Position numbers and translations under genes: made by a program. From contig NDFF03000328.1 in NCBI GenBank assembly GCA_002150815.3, forward strand, positions 62,001 to 126,000: a DNA stretch of 64,000 nt, in the 5' to 3' direction. The stretch comes from Grammothele lineata. Taxonomy: Eukaryota > Basidiomycota > Agaricomycetes > Polyporales > Polyporaceae. Positions 23,901 to 34,302 of this stretch are shown here, in pieces (position 1 is the first letter of the stretch; each line of letters starts with the position of its first letter). The notes under the pieces were generated by a model. It was not told the DNA's origin. It ran no database searches and saw only the letters and a list, made by a program, of their open reading frames with translations.

Positions 23901-25643
23901 TGGAAGTGCCGCACGCATCGTCATGTGGCTACACCTGCGAATAGATGGAGACATAGTAGCTGTCAGCTCGCACCGCTATGCATGGGCTGTGGAGGACGTG
24001 CCTGGCCTCGGACCTGCGTCGGTGTCGGTATATCGGCGCTGCGGAACCGCCCCGGTTCCCAGCAACAGTAGCGGTGGTATGCTGGACACCGGAAGTCAAG
24101 TAGCCAGGTTGAACGGCTGACATAGACACCGAATGTCATGGCGCCTCTCACCGAGGTCGCGCGATGCTGTGGACATGGAGCCATCGGACCACCGGTCTAG
24201 CCCCATGGACCTAACGCGACAGACCCCGGCCGAAGGTACACCACCACCCCGACGCCACGGCATCCTAGAAGATGAGCTGGGCTCACGACGCAAAGGCTGC
24301 TAGCGTGCCACCGGATGGCCATCGCCCATTATCGATCGACGCAGAGCAGGTCGAGAGGCCGGGCGCGGCTCTGGCGACGTCACTGGCACCGTGGGGACGC
24401 GGCGAAATGCGCGGCGGCGCCCAGGCGGAGGCGATCGCAGAGGCCGATAACCTACGATCTGGGGCCGAGAAGTAGCCAGGTCGAGCAGCTGCGCGCACTG
24501 CACATGCACACGCCCACGCATGCCCGCCTGCGCGAGCGTTCTGTCATCGTCTGTCATCGCAGCGCGGAAGGCAGGTGGCTCCGTCGCGCGCGTCGGGTTA
24601 CGTGCGGGGCATGACGTGGGCGTGTGCAACGCGCGGGGCGCACCGCGATGGAGTGGTACCGTTGAGCTGTGGGCGGGCATTGGGAGGCTTTGGGCAGGGG
24701 GCGGCTAGGGGCGGTGGAGGATTCCCATGTCGGACGGGAGAGAAATAGAGGCCCTGCGCGCAGCCCGAAACACGATAACCGCGTGGCGGAGGTGAAGGCG
24801 GACGACGGGCCTGGTGACCTGGCGCGCTATGGAGGGAAGGAGGTGCGTGGAGGCGTGGTGATGGGTGGTGGGAAGAGGACGAGAAGCGGGGACACAGGCG
24901 ATGCGCTGCTTCGAGAGGCGCGGCGGTGCAGCCGAGACTCGGGACATAACCTCGAATATGTGCCTGTGCGAATCCGCTGCTAGCTTGCGCTCTTCGTCCC
25001 AGTGGCGCTTCTTCGGGGCGGGGGTCTGAAGTTTATTAGGGACGCCAATTGTCTAGGCAGCTTTGAGGGTGCCAGATAGAGAGAGGGCCATCGCGCGGAT
25101 CGATGCCGAGTATCGCCATTCAGTCGACCAAGACGAGAGCAGCGTCGCGCAGCGTCGGAGCATCGCGATAGTCGGCCAGAGAGCAGCCAAAAGCGTTCAG
25201 TACACTGATCCGCTGCCGCCCCCGTGCCAGCCCATGCCAGGTTATCCGACCAGCGTCTATCACGAACAAGACCGCGCAGGCTCCACTGATTGGCGGGCCT
25301 GAATGATGAAAATAATCAATTAGCTGCGCTAAGCGGTTATCCGCGCGATCCGCTGCATAATAAGCCAAATCTGCAGCCGGAGCGGGTTCCGCATAAGTCG
25401 TCCTCCACCTCACCGCGAGGCGTCAGCCTCGCCTTCTTCTGCGCTACTCGCCCCCTACATATACCCCCGGCGAACATACCCATCGTCTCCCCGTCGTCAC
25501 TGCGGCTCCTCTGCCCGCATCCCCTCTCCTCCCGCTCATCCCTCACTGGGACGCTACACTAAGCGGCGCCAGTCTTCTTTCATCCTCGTCGAGCCTCAGC
25601 TCAACCCTACATTCGCACAAGACATCCTCCGCCGCACAAGACA
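20915..25643. other. 4.7-kb gene-free region
   Basis: A T-rich first 300 bp fits a 3' flank with polyadenylation. Beyond it the DNA is GC-rich, with short tandem repeats near 21.75 kb and no exon chain or domain I can support on either strand. The last 200 bp is the promoter and leader of the second MTEY gene and includes a TACATATAC element near 25.45 kb. Confidence 0.5.
21727..21780. repeat. Short tandem repeats (GGGGCT)3 and GAGTTGA units
   Basis: Three GGGGCT units are followed after a few bases by imperfect GAGTTGA/GAGAGTT units. Both lie outside supported genes. Confidence 0.7.
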
Positions 25644-26450
25644 ATGACGGAATACGACTATTCCCCGGACGCCGTCGAGCGTTTCCAAGCTAAAATGGCC
25701 GGCGTCGGACGTTGGGCGAGCGACCAGTCGTACTACGCACCCAAGTACTCCAACCCTTTCCTCCCAGGAGACGACCAGGCGTCGTCTTCCTCGTCCCGCC
25801 AACACCCTTCGTCCCGCCAAGGCGCCTACTCGCGCCCGTCGGATCGCGCCCCGACGCGCTCACGCACCATGCCTGCGCCTGCCACCGGCACGGGCCCTGG
25901 ATATGGCTACGGTCAGACATCCCGCGCACTTGCGTATGCTCAGCAGAGCGACTCATCATCGCCTTCTCGGGGCCACCAACGCTCTGGCTCCACACCAGTA
26001 GATCCCCGCCGCGCACAAGCTCTCCCCATCCAAGTGGCTCACGCCGCCCACCACTCCTCTCAACGGACATCCCCGGTCGTCTACGCGTCGCCACAACAAT
26101 ACCCGACACCCGGCGCGCGGCAGCACGTCATGGAGTACAAAGTCACACCCGGTCAGCCCATTGTCCTTCCCCGTCCCCGACCCGGCGAGACGTTCGTCAT
26201 CATCCCGCCCAAGGGCGGTCGCGTCGACGTCGTCCCCGGCGACTCCCGCAGCCCGCACTCCCGCTCGACGTCACGCTCCCACGGGAGTAGGAGTGGGAGC
26301 AAAGAGAGCAGCCCGGTTAAGAAGGCCGGCGATCCCCTCTTCAAGCGGCTCTTCACCGGGCTCACCCCCAACATCGAGTGGGGCGGCGACGGCTCGCGTT
26401 CGTCGGGCAGCAGGCGGGAAGGGGGTAGGCGGCGCTCGGCGTCCCGGTGA
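25644..26450 (+). CDS. MTEY-family Ser/Pro/Arg-rich disordered protein, copy 2
   Basis: This is a single-exon gene of 268 aa and a paralogue of the gene at 9501. It starts MTEYDYSPDAVERFQAKM, again a short helix after MTEY. A Ser/Gln/Pro-rich disordered part with GSTPVDPRRAQALP (compare SPTDPRRG in copy 1) follows. It then has the best ordered stretch, MEYKVTPGQPIVLPRPRPG followed by ETFVIIPPKGGRVDVVPG, which may be a small beta structure. The C terminus, DPLFKRLFTGLTPNIEW plus an Arg/Ser tail, matches the KRTFFGRIFSRNSG region of copy 1. The ATG context (caagacaATGACG) is good. No known domain, signal or membrane segment is visible. Function is unknown; a nuclear or cytoplasmic adaptor would fit the composition, as a guess only. 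Confidence 0.75.
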   Translation: MTEYDYSPDAVERFQAKMAGVGRWASDQSYYAPKYSNPFLPGDDQASSSSSRQHPSSRQGAYSRPSDRAPTRSRTMPAPATGTGPGYGYGQTSRALAYAQQSDSSSPSRGHQRSGSTPVDPRRAQALPIQVAHAAHHSSQRTSPVVYASPQQYPTPGARQHVMEYKVTPGQPIVLPRPRPGETFVIIPPKGGRVDVVPGDSRSPHSRSTSRSHGSRSGSKESSPVKKAGDPLFKRLFTGLTPNIEWGGDGSRSSGSRREGGRRRSASR

Positions 26451-29400
26451 CGGTCGCCCGCGCTTCTCTCTGCCCTCCGCATCGCTTCGGTGCGGCACGT
26501 CGCGTCCTGTCAACGCTATGTTGTGGGCCCGCGGTCCGTGCCGAGTCCGACATTGCTTCTTTTCCCTCCCTTCCCGCACTCATCCGCATCTCCCGCGTTC
26601 CCCACTCCCCCGCATTCCTGCGCCGGCATCGGCGTCCGCGTCCGTGTCTATTCCCTCACATTATTGGCTTCGGATCGTGTACCTGTACATGGAATGCTTC
26701 GTTTTGCCTTTTCGCTTCGTTCATCTCCGCCCGCGGCTGCGCACCAGACACTTTCGTTCATCCACACGCATACCCTCCAACGGTGCTCCTTCTCCGGTTA
26801 TCGCGGTCGGTGTCGCTCCGAGCCCCGAACCCTTCGTCGCTCCCTCTACATCAGTAATAGATAATACATAATGTTACGCCTCCTCACGCGCTGGTCATTC
26901 CGTTGTTGTAGGCCTGTAGTTGTACCCTGTACGTAGACATTATACATAGACAGCAATACGATCGCCCATTGTCCCCGGAACATGACGTTCATGTCTGCGA
27001 TGCCCGTATCCAAGGCGAAGATACCCTCGCGGGTGGCTGGTGGGAGAAGAAAAGCCACCATCTCCGACTTCCATCCATCCATCGGAGTCCGGACATCGTT
27101 ATCAACTTATCGCCCGCATTTGTTGTGGTCGTCGGGACGCAGATGTTCACCAAAGATCGGGACAGCCGGGCCTGACAAAAAGCAGGGCTCGGCGTTCTGG
27201 AAAGTGGGCGGTGCGGAGCTGCACGTCCGTCTTCCGTTCATTATACCCTCGGCCTCCGAGCGCGCGCGCTCTGGGAAGTCGTTCTGCCCGCAAAACGCAC
27301 TAAAGCTCCCGGTGGGGGCTGGACGCCCTGCGGACCGAGCAGTTCAAATTCTCAGAACGCCGAGTCTCCAGCCTGAGGTCTCAGGGCCAATCCGACTCCG
27401 ACATGGTGCGAGTGGCTCGCACTGCGTGCCCGCGCCCGCGCGCTCGTGATAGATAGGAAGAGAGAGGGCGGCGCGAGAACACTGCTGGACAGGGTCCAAG
27501 ACGCCGCCGCAGCCCGGCGTATTGCCTCGGGCCTTTAGGGAGCGGGCTCGTACCGAGCGCTCTCGACTGTAGGGATGCCCTCGACCGCGGTTTCCCAAAG
27601 ACGTTCTTGACATTGTGGGGTTCTATAGGTCCGTATGAGCCTCGACCTGCCGGTGTGGGGCCCAAGGGCGATCGAGGAATGAATCTCAGCAGCAGCTAGA
27701 TCTCGCCGTCTTGTGTACGGATCGAATGGAGAGCTCGGAATCTGGGGAACGGCGGCAAAACTTCCACTGCCAGCCACCAGCCGCCAGCCGCGGGCCGCGG
27801 TGGCGGATCGAGGCGAGTCGGAGACGGTTGCGAGGAGGCGGGATCGCGAGATCTCGATCAGACAGACAAGACGTGTGTGAGGCTGACGGACGGGTGGGGG
27901 CGCGTGTGGCGGAGTTGCCGTTGTCGGGATGGCGCCGATCGCGATCTAGGCACTGCGGGGGAGGGATCAATACGGCGAGATCCTCGTGGCCTCCCGCTGT
28001 GCGCGCGGGCGCGCTGCGTCCCGCGCAAGTACTGCGTCGGACGATGGTCCGTGAATGAGACTGTAGACTTAATGAGACGTCGGGGGACTGCGCCGAAGTG
28101 GGGCTGGTTGCGATGTCGTGGCTCGCGTCAGTCCGATCGGTGCTGAGGGGAATGCCGGCATTTGGGCTGTGAGACGGAACCTCCCGGAGAGATGAAGGCG
28201 ACAGTTCATAACGTTGGGCATAATTCACGTCGTATTAATTGGGCTTGTAAAGACGGATATGAGCACTGCTTCATGGGCAGTGAAGGTGATTCAAGGGACA
28301 GAGCCTACCAGGACTTTCATCATCGGACCGACCTCGGCGCTCATCCAAGATGCACGGTTGGGTGGCTGCATTATTTCATGACAATATCCACATCATAGAA
28401 GTTAGCTTCAAAATAAGAATAATTGAATATGAGAAAATTAGACAGACAGGCGTTCGATGGATGGAAGTTGGTCGTCTCGTTCACTCGCGCAGTGCGCACG
28501 GACCTGCTCGAAAAAGGGTGGCTGTACCTCATAGCCACGTGGACCCGCCTTTCGTCGGGATCTCCCGCCTGCTCCCGCCCCGCCGCTTCGGATTGCCGAA
28601 TTCGGGGAGCCGCTTAGCGCCGCCGACGCGTTCAATGTCCGCGCCGTCGTCCCTTTTCCTTGTACTCTCACCACCCAGGAGTGGCCCCTCGGACGACGTC
28701 GAAAGCATCACCACGCTAGCCTGCGCGTACGAGTCCTCCGGATGGCCCCTCCTCGATACGGTATACAAGTTCAAATGGTGCGCATATAGCCACATTCAAG
28801 GTACGTACGGTTTTCTAAGACGACCCTATGCATCGCAAGTACAGCTTGGAGCTGCTCCCAGTGACGTGTGGAGCTTCAGCGACTTGGACTGTAGTCCAAA
28901 CATTGGGTCCTTGCTCCAGCCTTCTCACCTGAATCATATTATGTCGTTCACCTTGTGCCACCGCAGTTTCAAGTTGATGAAGGACCTCCGCACGCTCAGC
29001 ATCTCCAGTGTTCAAGCCTCCGCATTGCCAACTCGTGAATGACTATGTATACGGAGGTACAACTTTGACCTGTTGATTGCGTTTATGCCACTGTTGACTG
29101 TTTAGTGTAGCTTGGAGCGACGTTCGCGGTGTCGGGGATGTCATCGCCAAACCTAACGGTAACCGCATGGACTCAACCATCGCCTATTAGTATCATCGCC
29201 CGTATGAATTGCCTCTAGGTCCCTTCATTATGTGCTCGATTGAAAGTAAGTCTTGTTTTCAACGTACGCAATAGCCCGCAGTCTTACCTGCCTTTTCCGG
29301 TCGCAGAAGCATTGCCTGCATTCGGGGTTGGCTACATATGGCCTCCTTCCTTTGACTCGATCGCGCGTGAGAGAAAGTCCCTCCATGCGCGGCCAGCGTG

Positions 29401-32400
29401 GAGAACTGATGTTCAAGTACGTTGTCCATCTCTTCCCGCGTACAGTGTTACGCGCCCTAATGCCGCTCGTCGATAGGTTCGATAGGTGCTGTAGCGATCA
29501 ACCTGAGCTGTTTTGGCAAGGCGCACGTCCCGACGGTCGCAGGTTCTATGCCGTGAGTCCCGCTCCTTCTGCAGCAAGTTGCCATATGCTGACATACCTT
29601 AAAGATGCCATTGAAATGTCTGTTCCTCTCGGTTCTACAAAAGAGTCCGTAGCGTCCCTCGCGACGTGGCTTTCCTCCCCCCCCCTCCTCACCGAGCACC
29701 CTATCATCGCTATCCTCCCGTACACAATCAATCGCTGTACACGATCAATCAACCGCCCGGTGACGATGAGCAACATACTGAGGAGTGCGGATATAGGACG
29801 TCCCCGCACATCCCGTCACAAGCCTTCACCACCGGCCTCGTGGTCGACGTCACCGGCCCTTCACGACGTACAACGGCCTCGTTGCGCTAGACCACTCCGA
29901 AGCGCCCGAGCGCAACCTCGCACGTCTTATATGTCTACCGCAGTGCATCCACGCGATGGCCCTGTCGCTCCTCTCTGCGTTTGACCCCCTCCATCCTCGC
30001 CTTCACCTCGCATCCCGCCTCCTTCGATTGCGGTATCTTGCCAGTCGCCAGGCAAGCGCCAGACAGTATCCCAAGATATTCAAAATGGGCAAGACAGCGC
30101 GATAGTCTGTTTGCCGATGTAGGTCCACGGCCCGACTTGCTCGCTTACATCCTTGCGCGCACGAGCGCTCTATCCTCAAGTTGGAGTGCGTTGTATTCTG
30201 GCAGTCGAACACTTATGAACATGCCGTCCGCTCGATTTCCCTTCGGTGAGGCCCCTCCCATTGTTCGTACTGCTACACTGTGTGTACGCCTCCACTGTCG
30301 CTGTGTTAATATACCCAACAGCGGCACATTCCATGCCTTGCTGTTGCGAACGTCATTCGTGGAGTTGCAAGGTTAGCTCGACAATCAGAGCGCTGGCGCA
30401 ACCACAAGCCTCGTGCATGGACCAGCGCCCACAAATTCCCGTGAGCGCGCCACACTTTTGCCTCGTTGCATGTCTGGCCCTGGGTCAGGGTGATAGTTGA
30501 TTGTTCCTCCCACACAACCGCGGCTAGGTTGTAATGCGCCGCCCCTTCAAATAGCTCCCCGAGACTGGTCCACAGCCCCCCCTCCCTCCCTGTGGACCTT
30601 CGACTTCTTCACTTACTTCCCGACCTTCCCCCTCTTCGCCCGCTCTGATGTCACGACATATCACTATCCGGCAATGTACTCCACGGCTAGGCACCAATTC
30701 GGCTTATCTGACAGGTTGGCGCGCGTCCAATTTGCGCCCGCTGCCTCTAGGCGCTACGCCTTACCGCTTACACATAACGTGTCGTCCGACATATGGCAAC
30801 GCCTCAACTCTTTACTCTCTTCCAGTTACATCTAGCGTTCAGTAAGCAGAACGTTACTCTCCCAACCACCCGCTGCCGTTGACGTTAGTCACTCCAGAAT
30901 GCGCGATTCTCGGCGAGCAGGAACCCAGTGACTTATTTCTACAACTCGGCCACCTCCCTCCGAAGTTCTTCCCTCCAGAGGTACTTCAACGCATGCCGCA
31001 TTGAGCAGGGAGTGCTCGGCTATCGACGCATGATGGGATGGCATATAAAGGAAGACGTCATCATGCTAGTACTGGTCGATCGGGAAAAGGAATTCCAGAC
31101 TTGCGAGCGTGGGCATAACGTCGGTGAGCCTCTTGCAATTCCGGGAAGCTGTTCGCATTAATTGACGGCCCCTGGCAGTCGTATGTCGTAATCAGCTGCC
31201 CGTGGGTCGGCTTTCATCCGTATCGATTACGGTTTGCCGACCATGCCACGTATGAGCAACGGACGTTGGCTTCAAAGGAAGCGATGTTGCCGTTCCCTAT
31301 CCCCTCCGCTCCGGAGCAGCGAAAGCGCGGTATGCAGCGTCAAGCCCGTGGCGCGATGCCAGCATGGCATTCGCGCCCATCTTCGTATCGTCGAGGCGGA
31401 TGGCCCTCCGCCCTCCAATCCAAGCACAATGTCTCGCCCAACGCTCTCATCGATGCGCTCCACGCCCTCGCCATTTCCGTCGCATTCAGCTCCGCGAAAG
31501 CACACTTCGCGACGGAATGGCTGGAGCTTGCTCTTGTCTGCTGTCTTCTCGCGCGGGGCCTTGTATTCTCGGCGTCGGCTGACGCACGGGGGTGCTGATG
31601 GAACGACGAAAGGTGCGCGGCGAGACCCCTCCTGCGCGCTCGCACTGCTGACATAAAAAACAACTCTGATAGCGTAGGACAGCTGTCCGCCCGCGGGCGT
31701 GATGAAGGATCAGTGCGCCATTATTCCCTGCCAGCGCGTGCGCCCACACCCCAGTCACGCCCCCCTCGGCGGAGGAGCCCGCGCAGCCGGGGCTGGAGCG
31801 CGCCCCGCGCCGCTTTGGGCCCGCGCGCGGCTGGGCGGGCCAATCGCGCGGCCGCGTGGGCAGCGCGACCGCGTGGTCCAGCCCCCAGATTTGGGGCGCG
31901 AAGCGGGCGAGGCCGCACGCGTGCGCACGGGACCCAGGCGGCTGGGGCGGAAGAAGAGCTCCCAGGCGCAAAAGGCTCCGGCTCGGCGTTCAAAGCGCAA
32001 GCGGGCGAGGTTCTGCCGGTTCATTGAACCTAGACGGGCGAGCGGGGCCCACACGCGCGGACGGGGCAAACAAGCGCAAGACTGAGGTAATGTAGTCTAT
32101 TCAGCGACGCGCTGGGACCGCGCAGGGCGCAGAGGAAGTGCGCCTGCGAAATAGGTACGGATGGGACGAAGGTGGGCCGGGAAGAGGGAAAAATAACCTA
32201 GCGGGGTGAGTGCGGAGAGAGGGTCCAGTGGGGGAGGGGAAGACGTCGACCATTTTCTGACAACGCCTCCCCCCAGTGCATGCGGGCTGCCGCTGGGAGC
32301 AGCCCGCGAATAATGGATACAGTACGGCTAGTCGCCGGGATATGATACAATCGTACAGCGGGCTCGAGAGGTTAATCCAAGCAAGGGCGACAGCAAAAGC

Positions 32401-32563
32401 AAGATGATAGAGAGGATAAGGATGGCCTCACCTGCGCGACAGAGGTCTGCGAGGGCGACAACAACGGAGGAGACGAGAGGGACGCAAGAGGTGAGATAGA
32501 AATAAACAGAATAACGAGCGGTGAGTGGGCAGAGGGCCGGACGTAACCCGATGAGAGAGCGTT
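26451..32563. other. 6-kb region without a supportable gene, including an AT-richer part with possible gene remnants
   Basis: From 26.5 to 28.1 kb the DNA is GC-rich flank. Between about 28.2 and 31.7 kb the base composition drops and short protein-like stretches appear on the plus strand in changing frames. Examples are HSEAPERNLARLICLPQC near 29.9 kb and a leucine-rich stretch near 28.9 kb. I could not join them into one open frame, and no domain is clear. A decayed gene (for example of the F-box/leucine-rich kind common in Agaricomycetes) is possible but unproven. From 31.7 to 32.5 kb the DNA is very CpG-rich and holds the 3' flank of the HMG-box gene. Confidence 0.35.
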
Positions 32564-34302
32564 CTAAATCGCGAAGGTGGTCTGCAGGGTCATGTACGGC
32601 GGTGGCGCGAAGCCGGCGTCCACGGGGTCCAGCGTCGAGCGCCCGTAGTAGGCGGAGAAGTCGTCGCCTTTCGCAGGCCCCGTGTACTCCTGCTGCGCGG
32701 GGCTGCCGTACGCTCCGCAGAGGCCGCCAACGTCGACGCTGGCGGGATCGCAGTACGAATGCTGGAAGATTTGTGTCTCCGCGCCGGGCTGATGCTGAGG
32801 TAAGAACTCCGCCGACGGACTGAAGACGTCGCCCAGGAAGCAGTTGCTGTCCAGGATCGCGCCATCGTGCACTGTCGGATACGTTTGTGGCGTGCCCGGG
32901 ATGCTTGAAAGCGGGGAGGCGGAGGAGGGCGTCGTGGACCAGTCGACGGCGAAGGACGTCGTGTCGATGGTGAGGTGGCACGGCGAGCCGTACATATCGG
33001 GCGCGGGCACACAGGACTCTTGGGATTCCTGCGTGTACGCCTCGAACACGCCATGGTGCTGTGTCTGATCGAGCGGATCGCAGGCGATCGAATATGACGA
33101 GAGCGCGGGGGTCGCGGGGGAGTCGAAAGTGAATGTGCTGAAATCCTGTGGGGCGGGGATACAGCGTCAGTAACTCTGATTGGGGGAGACGCGAGTCAGG
33201 GCGCTCACAAAGGAAGGATTTGTTTGAGCGAACGGATAGGTGGGAGTCGGTGTGGCGAAGCACGAGGGCGAAGGCGAACTGTAGCAGTCGCCCTCGGTCT
33301 CCGGCTCCGATTCAGGCGGCGAGGTTGGCGACGGGGAGGACGTCGTATACTCGTACGGGGATACGGGCGACGACGGCGAGCGGGGTGCCTCGGGCTGGGA
33401 GCTCGACGATCTGGCCTTCTTCGTGTGCTTCGCGGGCGACGGCTCTGCACTGAGGAAGGACGGACTGGAGTGCTCGGTGTCGGGGATCGGCGCTGAGGAC
33501 GAGCGACGATAATGCCGCGCGGTGATGGGGGCCTCGAAGCGCGTCACGACCTGCGGGACGTGGTGGCGGTCGAACTCCTGGATAGCGGCGTCGAGGTCCG
33601 CGCCCTTTTTGCCCTCGATGAGCAGCTCGGCGATCTTGGCGCAGCGCGTGAGGTCCTTCGGTTCGACCTCGCGCACCTTGCGCTTCTCGACGGGCGCCTT
33701 CCCCTTGGTGTGCAGCGGGCGGAAGGCGTACTGGGGGAACTTGCGCTTGTGCTCCTCGAGCGCGGCCTTGGCCTTTGCGTGCCAGACCTGGCGCTCCTCC
33801 TCGGGCAGGTTCTGCCAGGTGAGGCCGATGATCTTGCTCAGCGTGCTGTGGTTCGTCTCGACCTCGGACGAGACGTGCTGGTTCTTAATGAAGGAGGAGC
33901 GGAAGAGGATGAACGCGTTCGGCGGGCGCGGGATGTGGTTCTCGGGCCGCTTCTTGGCGTGCGCGGCGCGGCGCGCGCCGCCGTGCTGCACGCCGTCGGG
34001 GTTGCTGCTGTCGGGGAAGAGGAGGGGCGAGTCGGCTGCGGCCAAGGAGTCTGCGGGGCTCGGTGGGTCGTTGAAGGTGCCGGGGGTGACTGTCGGGGCG
34101 AACGCGAAGCCCTGCGCGACGGGGCCGTCGGAGACCGGACTGACGTCTGCATGGCGGCGGGGCGGGACGGCGGGGCGGGGGAAGGAGCGGGAGCGTTATC
34201 AGTCACGCATGCTCGCGCGGGAGGATCTGCGTGTATGCGCGCTCACGAACCTTTGGGCGCGGGGGCGGTGCGCTTTGAGTGACGGACGCGTTCAGCAGGC
34301 AT
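32564..34302 (-). CDS. HMG-box (MATA-type) transcription factor
   Basis: This is a sequence-specific nuclear DNA-binding protein. The exons are 34302-34251, 34146-33209 and 33145-32564 (523 aa). The start MPAERVRHSKRTAPAPK comes from a 52-nt first exon, and the phase-1 join gives KDVSPVSDG. The HMG box is at about residues 87-161: HIPRPPNAFILFRSSF, then SKIIGLTWQNLPEEERQVW and HKRKFPQYAFRP. The IPRPxNAF start and the SKxIGxxW helix are those of the MATA_HMG subgroup that includes Ste11- and pcc1-like regulators of mating and fruiting. A basic KRKVREVEPKD segment and then Ser/Pro-rich, Asp/Tyr-containing activation-like sequence fill the rest. It need not be part of a mating-type locus, because no homeodomain or pheromone-receptor gene is near. 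Its 5' side is about 7 kb of gene-free DNA. Confidence 0.93.

Noticed and set aside
32564..34302. Mating-type locus
   Set aside because: A MATA-type HMG box alone is not enough. In Agaricomycetes the loci hold homeodomain or pheromone/receptor genes and none is nearby.
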